Shown here one piece after another: positions 1 through 8,526 of a stretch of DNA of 64,000 bases. Source of the stretch: Pseudomonas mosselii (GTDB taxonomy: Bacteria > Pseudomonadota > Gammaproteobacteria > Pseudomonadales > Pseudomonadaceae); the NCBI RefSeq assembly GCF_003205295.1, contig NZ_QJRP01000006.1, forward strand, positions 217,732-281,731. The letters are read 5' to 3'. The notes under the pieces were generated by a model. That model was not told where the DNA came from. It saw only the letters and a list, made by a program, of their open reading frames with translations, and searched no databases. Each line of letters begins with the position of its first letter. Position 1 is the first letter of the stretch. The position numbers and the translations under genes were made by a program.

Positions 1-498
1 CAGGTCGAGGCCGTCGCGCTCGAAGCGCGAGCGCCGCCCCCACAACCCGGCGCTGGCGGCCTCGGCGGGCAGCCAGCCCTGTGGATAACTGCACACTTCG
101 ATAGGGTGGCGGACGAATGCCTGGTCACAGAACAGCAGTTCGCCCAGCGAGCGGCTGCCCAGGGTCTCCAGGTCCAGCCCGCCGCGCTCCAGCGCCGTGC
201 GGCTGGCCACGCTGCGGGCGAATACCCACGGATGGCCGTGGCCGCGCAGGTAGACCTCGCGCACCCAGCCCTGCGCGCCAGGCGCCAGGCCCAATGCGGC
301 GCATTCGTCGTCGCGCAGGGGCTGCCAGCCCTCGAACAGGGGCGTGACACTGAAGTGATCGCGGGAGAGACGGGTCAGGCGACGGGTCAGGGAGCCTTCG
401 TCGAACAGCCAGCCCAGGGTCGGCTGGTCGAGGGTGCTCGCCAGCTGCGGATACGCCAGCCACGCGACAGCGGCTGCTTGCGGGGTTTCGTACGGCAC
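1..498 (-). CDS. ubiC: Chorismate--pyruvate lyase UbiC (partial, 3' end outside window)
   Basis: UbiC removes pyruvate from chorismate to give 4-hydroxybenzoate, the first committed step of ubiquinone synthesis in the cytoplasm. The 166 visible codons begin VPYETPQAAAVAW and include the family segments FDEGSLTRRL, FSVTPLFEGWQPL, EVYLRGHGHPWVFARSV and LGSRSLGELLF. I recall the pseudomonad protein as about 185 aa, so roughly 19 C-terminal residues are missing. The start is a GTG at 498: no in-frame ATG lies just upstream, and the MPYE-like N-terminus matches relatives. It is divergent from the rubredoxin gene; ubiA would be expected beyond the window edge. Function is clear; the exact start is less so. 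Confidence 0.9.
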   Translation of the reverse strand, partial: MPYETPQAAAVAWLAYPQLASTLDQPTLGWLFDEGSLTRRLTRLSRDHFSVTPLFEGWQPLRDDECAALGLAPGAQGWVREVYLRGHGHPWVFARSVASRTALERGGLDLETLGSRSLGELLFCDQAFVRHPIEVCSYPQGWLPAEAASAGLWGRRSRFERDGLDL

Positions 499-693
499 GT
501 CGGTATGCTTGATACAGGCCAGAGAGGCGGCGAGCTTAGCATGATTGCCATCGTGGCTTGCATACTGCCAGCAGGGCCAGTACAAAAGCCGACCAGAGAT
601 TGCACGGTGGTCTCCTTGCGGGGGCAGGCTTGCTCCGCGCCGAGGCCGTCAGCTGCAACGCACCCTTAAAGCCTGACCGAGGAACAGCAGTAA

Positions 694-861
694 ATGAAGA
701 AGTGGCAATGTATTGTCTGCGGCCTGATCTACGACGAGGCCCAAGGCTGGCCGGACGACGGCATCGCCCCCGGCACCCGCTGGGAGGACGTACCGCAAGA
801 CTGGCTGTGCCCCGACTGCGGCGTGGGCAAGAGTGATTTCGAAATGATCGCCATCGGCTGA
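694..861 (+). CDS. rubA: Rubredoxin
   Basis: A 55-residue one-iron electron carrier. Four cysteines in two knuckles (C6-x-x-C9 and C39-x-x-C42) bind the iron, and the segments [23 protein letters not shown] and [14 protein letters not shown] are typical of the family at full length. It starts at ATG 694, with GAGGAAC upstream. The next gene encodes a matching NADH-dependent reductase 33 bp downstream on the same strand, so the pair forms a rubredoxin electron-transfer unit. Family knowledge points to alkane hydroxylation or oxidative-stress electron transfer; no alkane hydroxylase is present in the window, so the terminal acceptor is unknown. Confidence 0.95.
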   Translation: MKKWQCIVCGLIYDEAQGWPDDGIAPGTRWEDVPQDWLCPDCGVGKSDFEMIAIG

Positions 862-894
862 TCACAACCCTGGCTTGAAGAAGGAATGCACGAC

Positions 895-2043
895 ATGACG
901 TCCCCCGTAGTGATCATCGGAACCGGCCTTGCCGGCTACAACCTGGCGCGAGAGTTTCGCAAGCTCGACGGCGACACGCCGCTGTTGCTGATCACCGCCG
1001 ACGACGGTCGCTCCTACTCCAAGCCCATGCTGTCAACCGGCTTCGCCAAGCAGAAGGATGCCGACGGCCTGTGCATGGCCGAACCGGGTGCCATGGCCGA
1101 GCAGCTCAAGGCCGAGATTCGCACCCATACCCGCATCAGCGGCATCGACCCGGGCCACAAGCGCCTGTGGATCGGCGAGGAAGCGGTGGAGTACCGCGAC
1201 CTGGTGCTGGCTTGGGGCGCGCAGACCGTGCAGGTGCCGGTCGAAGGCGATGCGGGCGAGCTGATCTTCCCGATCAACGACCTTGAGGACTACGCGCGGT
1301 TTCGCGTCGCCGCCGCGGGCAAGCAGCGTGTGCTGATCCTCGGTGCCGGCCTGATCGGCTGCGAATTCGCCAACGACCTCAGCCTGGGCGGCCTGCAGTG
1401 CGAGGTCGTCGCCCCGTGCGAGCAGGTGATGCCGACCTTGCTGCATCCGGCCGCCGCCGCAGCCGTGCAGGCAGGTCTGGAAGGGCTGGGGGTGCGCTTT
1501 CACCTCGGCCCGGTGCTGACCCGCCTGCTACGGGCAGGTGAGGCGCTCGAGGCGCACTTGTCCGATGGCAGCGTGATTCCCTGCGACCTGGTGGTGTCGG
1601 CCATCGGCCTGCGTCCGCGTACCGACTTGGCGGCGGCGGCTGGGTTGCAGGTCAACCGTGGGGTGGTGGTGGACCGCCAACTGCGCACCTCCCACGCCAA
1701 CATCCACGCCCTGGGCGATTGCGCCGAGGTCGATGGCATCAACCTGCTGTACGTCATGCCGCTGATGACCTGCGCCCGCGCCTTGGCCCAGACCCTGGCC
1801 GGCAACCCGACCGCAGTGGCCTACGGCCCGATGCCGGTCACCGTGAAGACCCCGGCCTGCCCGTTGGTGGTGTCCCCGGTGCCGCCCGGTCACGAAGGCA
1901 CCTGGGTGGTGGAAGGCAGCGGCGCCGACCTTAAAGTGCTCTGCCATGGCGCCGATGGCCAGCTGCTGGGCTACGCACTGACCGGCGGCGCGGTCATGGA
2001 GAAACTGGCGCTGAATCGCCAGCTGCCGCCTTTGATGGCGTAA
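895..2043 (+). CDS. NAD(P)H/FAD-dependent rubredoxin reductase
   Basis: This flavoprotein passes electrons from NAD(P)H to rubredoxin. It has an N-terminal FAD-binding Rossmann motif ([14 protein letters not shown], residues 5-18), a second nucleotide-binding motif near residue 145 ([14 protein letters not shown]), and the C-terminal FAD motif [12 protein letters not shown]. It is about 382 aa, normal for AlkT/RubB-like reductases. An ATG at 886 is also in frame but directly abuts AAGGA; the ATG at 895 lies 9 nt after that Shine-Dalgarno and gives the shorter N-terminus MTSPVVIIG, so it is preferred. It is almost certainly co-transcribed with the rubredoxin gene just upstream. Confidence 0.93.
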   Translation: MTSPVVIIGTGLAGYNLAREFRKLDGDTPLLLITADDGRSYSKPMLSTGFAKQKDADGLCMAEPGAMAEQLKAEIRTHTRISGIDPGHKRLWIGEEAVEYRDLVLAWGAQTVQVPVEGDAGELIFPINDLEDYARFRVAAAGKQRVLILGAGLIGCEFANDLSLGGLQCEVVAPCEQVMPTLLHPAAAAAVQAGLEGLGVRFHLGPVLTRLLRAGEALEAHLSDGSVIPCDLVVSAIGLRPRTDLAAAAGLQVNRGVVVDRQLRTSHANIHALGDCAEVDGINLLYVMPLMTCARALAQTLAGNPTAVAYGPMPVTVKTPACPLVVSPVPPGHEGTWVVEGSGADLKVLCHGADGQLLGYALTGGAVMEKLALNRQLPPLMA

Positions 2044-2231
2044 ATAGCGGGCGTTCTGTCGGAATTATCCTGTTCTTGCCGCGACAATGGCCGCCCAGAT
2101 ACTGGCGCGGCCCCGGTCGGCGTGCCATCCTCACTGGCGTCTGCCGCAGACTAGAGCCTGCGGTGCCTTGAGCGCTGCTCCCTTCGGCAGCACGGCATAA
2201 CAACAAGAAATCCCGTCAAAGAGGCTTCACT

Positions 2232-2528
2232 ATGCGTAAACCAGAACTCGCCGCCGTCATCGCCGAAAAGGCCGATCTGACCAAGGAAAAGGCCAATATT
2301 GTCCTGAACGCGATTCTCGATAGCATCACCGGTGCGCTCGACGAGGACACCGTGACCCTGGTCGGTTTCGGCACCTTCGAAAAACGCCACCGTGGCGCCC
2401 GCACCGGCAAGAACCCGCAGACGGGCGAGCCGGTGAAGATCAAGGCCAGCAACACCGTCGCTTTCAGACCAGGCAAGAACCTGCGCGACAGCGTCAACGT
2501 CCCGGCCAAACCTGCCAAGAAAAAGTGA
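2232..2528 (+). CDS. hupP: HU-family DNA-binding protein HupP
   Basis: A small basic nucleoid protein that bends DNA as a dimer. The 98 residues show the HU core GFGTF (45-49), the DNA-minor-groove arm with the proline motif GKNPQTG (59-65), and FRPGKNLRD near the end, followed by a lysine-rich tail (KPAKKK). P. putida is known to carry three HU paralogues, HupB, HupN and HupP. The tail and the location beside the rubredoxin genes suggest HupP, but that assignment comes from memory of gene order. It has its own upstream region of about 190 bp and a strong hairpin terminator just downstream. Confidence 0.92.
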   Translation: MRKPELAAVIAEKADLTKEKANIVLNAILDSITGALDEDTVTLVGFGTFEKRHRGARTGKNPQTGEPVKIKASNTVAFRPGKNLRDSVNVPAKPAKKK

Positions 2529-2545
2529 CCGAACAGGCTCACCAG

Positions 2546-2567
2546 ACGGGCGCCTGGAGGCGCCCGT
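2546..2567 (+). terminator. Hairpin terminator after hupP
   Basis: A perfect 9-bp stem (ACGGGCGCC / GGCGCCCGT) with a TGGA loop begins 17 bp after the hupP stop and is followed by TGCGTTT. The T-tract is short, so termination efficiency is uncertain. Confidence 0.7.
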
Positions 2568-2662
2568 TGCGTTTCTGGTAAGCAAATGCGGCGAACTTGC
2601 ATCAACGGGGCGAGAAACGGATAAACTGCGCGACTCAGTCACTTTTCATTCGAGGCGTGTTG

Positions 2663-3037
2663 ATGAAGTTTCGCTTTCTTCTCTGGGCCATGGGTTTGCT
2701 GATGGCCAAGGCCAGCCGCAACAACCCGGCGTTCCAGCAGCAGCTGCAGGACAAGGACCTGGTCTTCCAGATGCAGACGCTCGACGGCAAGGTCGCCCGG
2801 CACTTCATCGTCAAGGACCTGCGCATCAGCAGCAAGGGCGGCCTGCACCCGCAGCCGGCATTCGCCATCGCCTTCAAGGACGCCGCCTACGGCTTTGCCA
2901 CGCTGCAGGCCGGCAACAAGCAGCTGGCGTTCATGCAGGGGATCCAGGAGAAGAATATCCAGATCAAGGGCAATCCGGCGCTGGTGATCTGGTTCCAGGG
3001 CTTGATGAAGTACCTGAAGCCGAAGAAGAAGGCCTGA
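2663..3037 (+). CDS. Conserved small protein with SCP2-like sterol-transfer-type fold
   Basis: A 124-aa protein beginning MKFRFLLWAMGLLMAKAS. The start was chosen at ATG 2663 because GAGG lies 9 nt upstream. The N-terminus is a short hydrophobic helix. The rest (LQDKDLVFQMQTLDGKVARH, ALVIWFQGLMKYL) reads like a compact lipid-binding SCP2-type domain, in which residues about 30-105 would form the sheet. The tail is very basic (KPKKKA). Databases sometimes label such proteins helicase without basis; no helicase motif is present. No substrate can be inferred. It stands alone between the hupP terminator and a REP pair. Confidence 0.75.
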   Translation: MKFRFLLWAMGLLMAKASRNNPAFQQQLQDKDLVFQMQTLDGKVARHFIVKDLRISSKGGLHPQPAFAIAFKDAAYGFATLQAGNKQLAFMQGIQEKNIQIKGNPALVIWFQGLMKYLKPKKKA

Positions 3038-3073
3038 GCCCCAGGCGCAGGCGATACCCGCAGGGAGCTGTGC

Positions 3074-3193
3074 CCTTGTGGGAGCGGCCTTGCGTCGCGA
3101 AAGGGCTGCGCAGCAGCCCCAGCAATTTCGATGGTGGCTCGGAATCTGGGGCCGCTGCGCGCCCCTTTCGCGACGCAAGGCCGCTCCTACAGG
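3074..3193. repeat. REP pair, inverted orientation
   Basis: Two REP-type units (TGGGAGCGGCCTTGCGTCGC and its inverse GCGACGCAAGGCCGCTCCTA) face each other around about 70 bp. They lie between the ends of two convergent genes, the usual location of pseudomonad REP elements, and can fold into a large hairpin. Confidence 0.9.
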
Positions 3194-3199
3194 GTGATC

Positions 3200-4609
3200 T
3201 TAATGCGAATGCGGCGCGTGGAACTGCGACGCCAGCTCGCGCAGCAGGGCCTCAGCCTCCAGGACCTTGTTCACCACCTCTTCGGCCTTCTCCCGGGTCA
3301 GCCCCAGGCGCTCGAGCAGGGCATCCGGGATCTCGTCCCTTGGCCCCGAGCCGATTCCCCGGGCGCGCAGCAGGCGCGTCGCCAGGCACACCAGGTTTGG
3401 GAACGCCGCATAATCGCCGTCGTACGCCGGATCGTGCTGGAAACGCAGGGCTGTGGACAGCTCATCGGGCATGTCCCACAGCTTCATCAGCCAGGCACCG
3501 ATCTGTTCACGGCTGATCCCCAGCAGGTGTTGTTCCACATAGCTGTGGCACAGGTGCGGGTTGACCTCCAGGTGACGGCAGATCAGCGAGAAGTGCGGCG
3601 GGAAGACGTGGGCCAGCAGCAGATAGCCGAAGTTGTGCAGCAGGCCGGCCAGGTAGGTCAGGCCCGCTTCCGGGCGCTCGGCGCGTGGCATGGCCCGGGT
3701 CAGGCCCTCGATCACCGCGGCGGTGTAGATCGACTGCTGCCAGTATGGCGTGGCCTGTTGTGGGTGGTCCTTGGGCAGGCTCAGGGTCTTGCCCAGCGCC
3801 AGGCCCAGGGCCAGGTTTATCACCAGGTCGAAGCCCAGCACGCGGACGATGGCGTCCTCCACCGAGCGAATCTTGCCGGGCGAGGCGTAGTACGGGGAGG
3901 CAGCCCAGCTGACCACCTGCGCGGCCAGGGCTGGGTCGGTCTCCACCACGCCGGTGATGTCGTCGATGCTGGCATTGGGGTCGACGCGCAGCTTGATGAT
4001 CTTCTGCGCGGTGTCGGCCAGCGGCGGAATCTCGATGGTCTGTTCCAGGCGTTGCTGGATGCGACGGGCGGTGAAGGCCTGGACGGCGCGGATGACTTCC
4101 TTGGGAGGGCCATCCAACTGATCGAAACTCAGGCGAATATCGCTGATCTGCTGGCCGAAGGTGCTGGCGCTGGCCTTGAACAGCATCTTCTTGAAGGCCG
4201 TCCTGCCGATTTCCAGGAGCAGGCCGGCTTCGCCGGACTGGATCAGCAGCGTCTCGTTGTCGAGCAGGCTCTTTTCGTACTGGCACGGCGAGCTGGTCAG
4301 GGCGGGAATCGCCGGCAGGGCCTTGAGGTGATGCTTGTCGAGCATCTGCTTCAGGCGCTCCAGCGGCACGGCCTTGAGCTTGCGACCGGTCAGTTCCTCG
4401 AGGCGCTTGAGGTCCAGCAACTGGCTTTGCGGGAACAGCACCATCAAGGCACCGATCTCGTCATCGAGCAGCACGGCCTGCACCCGCGAGGCGGCCGGCA
4501 GCCCCGGGTGCTCGGGCACCTCGCGGAAGCTGACGCCGAGCTTGTCGAGCAACAGCCGGATGACAGACGGTGCGTGTAGGGTTGCGGTATCCAGGGCAAC
4601 TTCAGTCAT
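3200..4609 (-). CDS. YbaK/aminoacyl-tRNA deacylase-like domain fused to HDOD signalling domain
   Basis: A 469-aa cytoplasmic protein with two parts. Residues about 10-150 resemble the YbaK/ProX editing fold (VIRLLLDKLGVSFREVPEH and FPQSQLLDLKRLEELTGR). Residues about 185-385 form an HDOD domain (IPPLADTAQKIIKL, DPALAAQVVSWA, AIVRVLGFDLVINLALG, LLHNFGYLLLAH). HDOD domains are HD-like folds without proven hydrolase activity and serve in signalling. The expected HD dyad is changed (LLHNFG), which fits a non-catalytic role. The gene sits downstream of recG on the same strand, separated by about 80 bp. The specific role is unknown; a deacylase-regulator fusion is an inference from domain order. 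Confidence 0.85.
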   Translation of the reverse strand: MTEVALDTATLHAPSVIRLLLDKLGVSFREVPEHPGLPAASRVQAVLLDDEIGALMVLFPQSQLLDLKRLEELTGRKLKAVPLERLKQMLDKHHLKALPAIPALTSSPCQYEKSLLDNETLLIQSGEAGLLLEIGRTAFKKMLFKASASTFGQQISDIRLSFDQLDGPPKEVIRAVQAFTARRIQQRLEQTIEIPPLADTAQKIIKLRVDPNASIDDITGVVETDPALAAQVVSWAASPYYASPGKIRSVEDAIVRVLGFDLVINLALGLALGKTLSLPKDHPQQATPYWQQSIYTAAVIEGLTRAMPRAERPEAGLTYLAGLLHNFGYLLLAHVFPPHFSLICRHLEVNPHLCHSYVEQHLLGISREQIGAWLMKLWDMPDELSTALRFQHDPAYDGDYAAFPNLVCLATRLLRARGIGSGPRDEIPDALLERLGLTREKAEEVVNKVLEAEALLRELASQFHAPHSH

Positions 4610-4686
4610 GGCCTGTATCCAATCATTCTGTAAACGCGAAGTATAACCAGCCTGGCCGCCAAGCTGGATCCATTATGGGACGGGCG

Positions 4687-6765
4687 TCACACCTGGCCAT
4701 ATTGTTGGCCGTGGCGCAACCAGCGGTCGAGTAGCGGGCTAACGTGGTCGGGCCAGCGTGCCAGCAGGGCCTGGGCGGCATCACGCACGGCCGGCAACAG
4801 GTCGGCATCGCGCATCAGGTCGGCGACCTTGAACTGTAGCAGGCCGGTCTGGCGGGTCCCGAGCATCTCGCCGGGGCCACGCAACTCCAGGTCCTTCTCT
4901 GCTATGACGAATCCGTCGTTGGTTTCCCGCATGATGCCCAGGCGCTCGCGGCCGATCTGCGACAGCGGCGGGTGGTAGAGCAGCACGCAATGGCTCACCG
5001 CGCTGCCCCGCCCGACCCGCCCGCGCAACTGGTGCAGCTGGGCCAGGCCCAGGCGCTCGGGGTTCTCGATGATCATCAGGCTGGCATTGGGCACGTCGAC
5101 GCCGACCTCGATCACCGTGGTGGCCACCAGCAGTTGCAGGTCGCCGGCCTTGAACTCGGCCATCACCGCGGCCTTTTCCGCGGGCTTCATGCGCCCGTGG
5201 ATCAGGCCCACGCGCAGCTCGCCCAGGGCGCTGCCCAGCTCCTCGAAGGTGCTCTCGGCGGCCTGGCAGGTGAGTTCCTCGGACTCTTCGATCAGGGTGC
5301 ACACCCAATAGGCCTGGCGGCCTTCGGCGCAGGCGGCGCGGACCCGCTCGACCACCTCGAAGCGACGGCTGTCGGCGACCAGCACGGTGTTCACCGGGGT
5401 GCGCCCGGGCGGCAGCTCGTCGAGGATCGAGGTGTCCAGGTCGGCATAGGCGCTCATGGCCAGGGTACGCGGGATTGGCGTGGCGGTCATGATCAGCTGG
5501 TGCGGGCACAGCTGGCCCATTACGCCCTTCTTGCGCAGGGCAAGGCGCTGCTGCACGCCAAAACGGTGCTGTTCGTCGATGATCGCCAAGGCCAAGTGCT
5601 TGAACTGCACCTCATCCTGGAACAGGGCGTGGGTGCCGACCACCATGGGCGCGCCATTGGCGATCTGCTCCAGGGCGCTGGCGCGGGCCTTGCCCTTGAG
5701 CTTGCCGGCCAGCCAGGCGACCTCGATGCCCAGCGGCTCGAGCCAGCGCTTGAAGGTGATGAAATGCTGTTCGGCGAGGATCTCGGTGGGCGCCATCAGC
5801 GCTACCTGGTAGCCGGCCTCCAGGGCCTGCAGCGCCGCCAGGGCGGCGACCACGGTCTTGCCGGCGCCGACGTCGCCCTGCACCAGGCGCATCATCGGCT
5901 CCGCCTGGCTGAGGTCGTAGGCGATCTCGTTGCCGACGCGCTGCTGGGCGCCAGTCGGGTTGAAACCGAGGTTGGCCAGATACTGGGCTGGCAGGCGGCT
6001 GGCCTTGGGCAGCACAGGCGCCCGCAGGCTGCGTAGGCTCTCGCGCAGGCGTTGCTGCGAGAGCTGGTGGGTAAGCAGCTCCTCGAAGGCCAGGCGGTGC
6101 TGGGCCCAGTGATGCCCTTCGGCGAGCTCCTCGAGGTCGGCGTCGGCCGGCGGATTGTGCAGGTAGCGGATGGCGTCGCTGAGCGGCGCCAATTGATAGT
6201 CGCGGGCCAGCTGGTCGGGCAGCCAGTCGGGCAGGCTGCGCGGGCCGAGCAGACCCAGGCTCTGCTGGCACAGCAGGCGCAGGCGCTGCTGGGTCAGGCC
6301 TTCGGTGGTCGGGTAGATCGGCGTCAGCGTCTGTTCGACCGGCGGCGGTGCTTCGTCGCCGTTCAGCGCCCGGTACTCCGGGTGGTAGATCTCCAGCCCC
6401 GAGGCGCCGGGACGGGCTTCGCCATAGCAACGCAGGTGGGTGCCACGCTTGAGGCCCTCCTTCTGCGCATTGCTGAAATGGTAGAAACGCAGGCTCAGCG
6501 TGCCACTGCCGTCGCCCAGGCGCACCACCAGGCTGCGGCGCTTGCCCATGGTCACGTCGGCCCCGCTGACCACGCCCTCGATCACCGCGTCCTGGCCTGG
6601 ACGCAGCTGGCCGATGGGCACCACGCGGGTGCGGTCCTGGTAGCGCAACGGCAGGTGGAACAGCAGGTCCTGCAGGTTCTCCAGGCCGACCTTGGCGAGT
6701 TTCTCTGCCATGGCTTCACCAACACCCTTGAGCGTGGTTACCGGGACGTTCGACAGCTCGGTCAT
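4687..6765 (-). CDS. recG: ATP-dependent DNA helicase RecG
   Basis: RecG remodels stalled replication forks and Holliday junctions. The 692-aa length is standard. An N-terminal wedge/OB region (about residues 50-170, YQDRTRVVPIGQL) is followed by the helicase core with Walker A GDVGAGKT (297-304), DEQH (396-399), MTATPIPRTLA, and QLRGRVGRG near residue 590. The ATG at 6765 lies 4 bp after the oxyR stop codon, so it is likely co-transcribed with oxyR. No sign of disruption. Identification is secure. Confidence 0.98.
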   Translation of the reverse strand: MTELSNVPVTTLKGVGEAMAEKLAKVGLENLQDLLFHLPLRYQDRTRVVPIGQLRPGQDAVIEGVVSGADVTMGKRRSLVVRLGDGSGTLSLRFYHFSNAQKEGLKRGTHLRCYGEARPGASGLEIYHPEYRALNGDEAPPPVEQTLTPIYPTTEGLTQQRLRLLCQQSLGLLGPRSLPDWLPDQLARDYQLAPLSDAIRYLHNPPADADLEELAEGHHWAQHRLAFEELLTHQLSQQRLRESLRSLRAPVLPKASRLPAQYLANLGFNPTGAQQRVGNEIAYDLSQAEPMMRLVQGDVGAGKTVVAALAALQALEAGYQVALMAPTEILAEQHFITFKRWLEPLGIEVAWLAGKLKGKARASALEQIANGAPMVVGTHALFQDEVQFKHLALAIIDEQHRFGVQQRLALRKKGVMGQLCPHQLIMTATPIPRTLAMSAYADLDTSILDELPPGRTPVNTVLVADSRRFEVVERVRAACAEGRQAYWVCTLIEESEELTCQAAESTFEELGSALGELRVGLIHGRMKPAEKAAVMAEFKAGDLQLLVATTVIEVGVDVPNASLMIIENPERLGLAQLHQLRGRVGRGSAVSHCVLLYHPPLSQIGRERLGIMRETNDGFVIAEKDLELRGPGEMLGTRQTGLLQFKVADLMRDADLLPAVRDAAQALLARWPDHVSPLLDRWLRHGQQYGQV

Positions 6766-6769
6766 GGGG

Positions 6770-7696
6770 TCAGGCCGGTTGTTCCACCGGCGGCTTGGCC
6801 ACCGAGCAGAGGCGGATCGAGTCGGCGAGGATCTCGATGGCCTTCGGCCGCGGGAAGCTGGCGCGCCAGGCGATGGCCACGGTGCGGAACGGTGCGGGCG
6901 CGGTCAGCGGACGGACTTCGATGACGCCCGGCGCGTAATGGTGGCTGTGCACCGCCGACAGCGGCAGGATCGAGACGCCCAGGCCCGAGGCGACCATGTG
7001 GCGGATGGTTTCCAGCGAGCTGGACTCGACCGTGGTGTGCTTGGCGCCTTCGCCACCCTTGTTCAGTGTCGGGCAGGCCTCGAGCACCTGGTCGCGGAAG
7101 CAGTGGCCCTCGCCAAGCAGCAGCAGGCTCTTGTCGTTGAGCATGGCGGTGTCGATGGTGTCCTTGGCGGTCCATGGGTGGTCGGCCGGCATCAAGGCGC
7201 AGAACGGCTCATCGTACAGCGGCAGGGTCAACACGTCGGCCTCGTTGAACGGCAGGGCGATGATCACCGCGTCCAGTTCGCCGTTGCGCAGCTTCTCGCG
7301 CAGCACATGGGTGAAGTTCTCTTCGATGTACAGCGGCATCTGCGGCGCCACGCGGTGCAGTTGCGGGATCAGATGCGGGAACAGGTAGGGGCCGACGGTG
7401 TAGATGGCGCCTACCTTGAGTGGCGCGGTCAGCTGGTTCTTGCCGGCCTGTGCCAGCTCGCGGATGCCCTGGGCCTGCTCCAGTACCTTCTGCGCCTGGG
7501 CGACGATGCTCTCGCCGACCGGCGTGAGACGCACCGCGCTCTTACTGCGCTCGAAGATCAGCACGCCGAGTTCGTCCTCGAGCTTCTTCACGCCCACCGA
7601 CAGGGTCGGCTGGCTGACGTGGCAACGCTCGGCTGCGTGGCCGAAGTGCTGCTCTTGCGCGAGGGTGACGATGTAGCGAAGTTCGGTGAGGGTCAT
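6770..7696 (-). CDS. oxyR: LysR-type hydrogen peroxide sensor OxyR
   Basis: OxyR senses peroxide and activates catalase and peroxidase genes. The 308-aa protein has an N-terminal winged helix (LRYIVTLAQEQHFGHAAE, SQPTLSVGVKKLE) and the two redox cysteines at exactly the positions of E. coli OxyR, C199 (GEGHCFRD) and C208 (LEACPT), so disulfide sensing should be intact. The start ATG at 7696 matches the family N-terminus MTLTELRYIV. recG follows after 4 bp. A candidate OxyR half-site and a 12-bp inverted repeat involving the start codon lie in the leader and are described separately. Confidence 0.98.
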   Translation of the reverse strand: MTLTELRYIVTLAQEQHFGHAAERCHVSQPTLSVGVKKLEDELGVLIFERSKSAVRLTPVGESIVAQAQKVLEQAQGIRELAQAGKNQLTAPLKVGAIYTVGPYLFPHLIPQLHRVAPQMPLYIEENFTHVLREKLRNGELDAVIIALPFNEADVLTLPLYDEPFCALMPADHPWTAKDTIDTAMLNDKSLLLLGEGHCFRDQVLEACPTLNKGGEGAKHTTVESSSLETIRHMVASGLGVSILPLSAVHSHHYAPGVIEVRPLTAPAPFRTVAIAWRASFPRPKAIEILADSIRLCSVAKPPVEQPA

Positions 7697-7757
7697 AACG
7701 TGCGTCCATGAAGTTGCGGCCCCAGCATAGCGGCTGCAATCGATAGACGCACGTTAT
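7695..7757 (-). promoter_or_regulatory. Inverted repeat spanning oxyR leader and start codon
   Basis: ATAACGTGCGTC (7695-7706) and GACGCACGTTAT (7746-7757) are perfect 12-bp inverted repeats 39 bp apart. In the minus-strand transcript the second arm contains the AT of the oxyR ATG and the bases just before it, so pairing could hide the ribosome entry site. The upstream arm overlaps the candidate OxyR operator, so DNA-level binding is the rival explanation. Confidence 0.4.
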
Positions 7758-7758
7758 C
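7742..7758 (-). promoter_or_regulatory. Candidate OxyR-type operator upstream of oxyR
   Basis: The sequence GATAGACGCACGTTATC has the 5-7-5 geometry of the published OxyR dimer motif GATAG-N7-CTATC, with nine of ten arm bases matching. It ends 46 bp upstream of the oxyR start codon, a place suited to negative autoregulation as known for LysR-type regulators. Only one dimer site is visible rather than the usual two, so this is tentative. Confidence 0.4.
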
Positions 7759-7791
7759 AGACTTGCCGTTTTGTGACAGAAACAAAAAACG

Positions 7792-8526
7792 TCAGCGTCG
7801 GTCCAGCGAGTAGACGAACGGCGCGACGACTTCGATCGTGCCATTGTTCAGCAACTCCGCCGGAGGCTTGGGCACCGTGCCGGCACGGCGGATCATCTCC
7901 AGCGTGGCCCGGTCCAGCGCAGCGCTGCCTGAACCGCCGGCCAGCGTGTACGAGACCACCTTGCCTTCGGCATCGACCACGAAGCGCAGGCGGTTGATGC
8001 CCTGCAGCCCACGACGGCGAGCGTCCTCGGGGTACTTCTTGTACTTGGCCAGGTGGCGCAGCAGGTCGCTCTGCCAGCTCGGCAGGGCGTTGCTGTTGGA
8101 CGCGATGCTCGGCTGCGGCGCCGCCGACTTCTGCGGTGGCGTGTTGCTCGGCGGCGTGTCCGCGACGTCGTCCTTGGCCGGTGGTTCGTCCTTCGGCGGC
8201 TCAAGCTTCTTCTCGGGCTTGGGCGGCTGTGGCTTGGCCTTGGGCTTGGGCGGCTTGGGAATGGCGATCTTCGGCTTAGGCGCCTCTGCCAGCTTGGGCA
8301 GCGGCGGCTCCTCGATCGGCGTCGGCGGTTTCGGGGCGGCCTTGGGCGGTGGCGGCGGCGCGGGCTCGGGCAGCGGTGCCAGCTCGACCATCATCGCTGC
8401 CGGCGGCAACTCGAGGGCCTGGGGCACCGACCAGTTGAGCGTCAGCAGCACGGCGACCGCGTGCACACCCAGCACGATCGCCAGGCTGCCACCGTAGCGC
8501 GCCATGTTTGAGCGCGTTTTCGTCAT
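7792..8526 (-). CDS. tonB: Energy transducer TonB
   Basis: TonB couples the inner-membrane proton motive force to outer-membrane receptors for siderophores and other ligands. The 244-aa protein has one N-terminal membrane anchor (about residues 12-32, GGSLAIVLGVHAVAVLLTL), a long Pro/Lys/Glu-rich periplasmic spacer (about 41-140), and a C-terminal domain with the conserved KYPEDARRRGLQG (about 164-176) and a VVAPFVYSLDRR end. The start overlaps the exbD stop by 4 bp, so translation is coupled in the order exbB-exbD-tonB. Iron control through Fur is expected for the family; a weak candidate box lies before exbB. Confidence 0.96.
   Translation of the reverse strand: MTKTRSNMARYGGSLAIVLGVHAVAVLLTLNWSVPQALELPPAAMMVELAPLPEPAPPPPPKAAPKPPTPIEEPPLPKLAEAPKPKIAIPKPPKPKAKPQPPKPEKKLEPPKDEPPAKDDVADTPPSNTPPQKSAAPQPSIASNSNALPSWQSDLLRHLAKYKKYPEDARRRGLQGINRLRFVVDAEGKVVSYTLAGGSGSAALDRATLEMIRRAGTVPKPPAELLNNGTIEVVAPFVYSLDRR

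Noticed and set aside
3131..4579. A 482-codon frame on the plus strand opposite the YbaK-HDOD gene
   Set aside because: Gln- and Ala-rich shadow of the minus-strand gene; begins inside a REP element.
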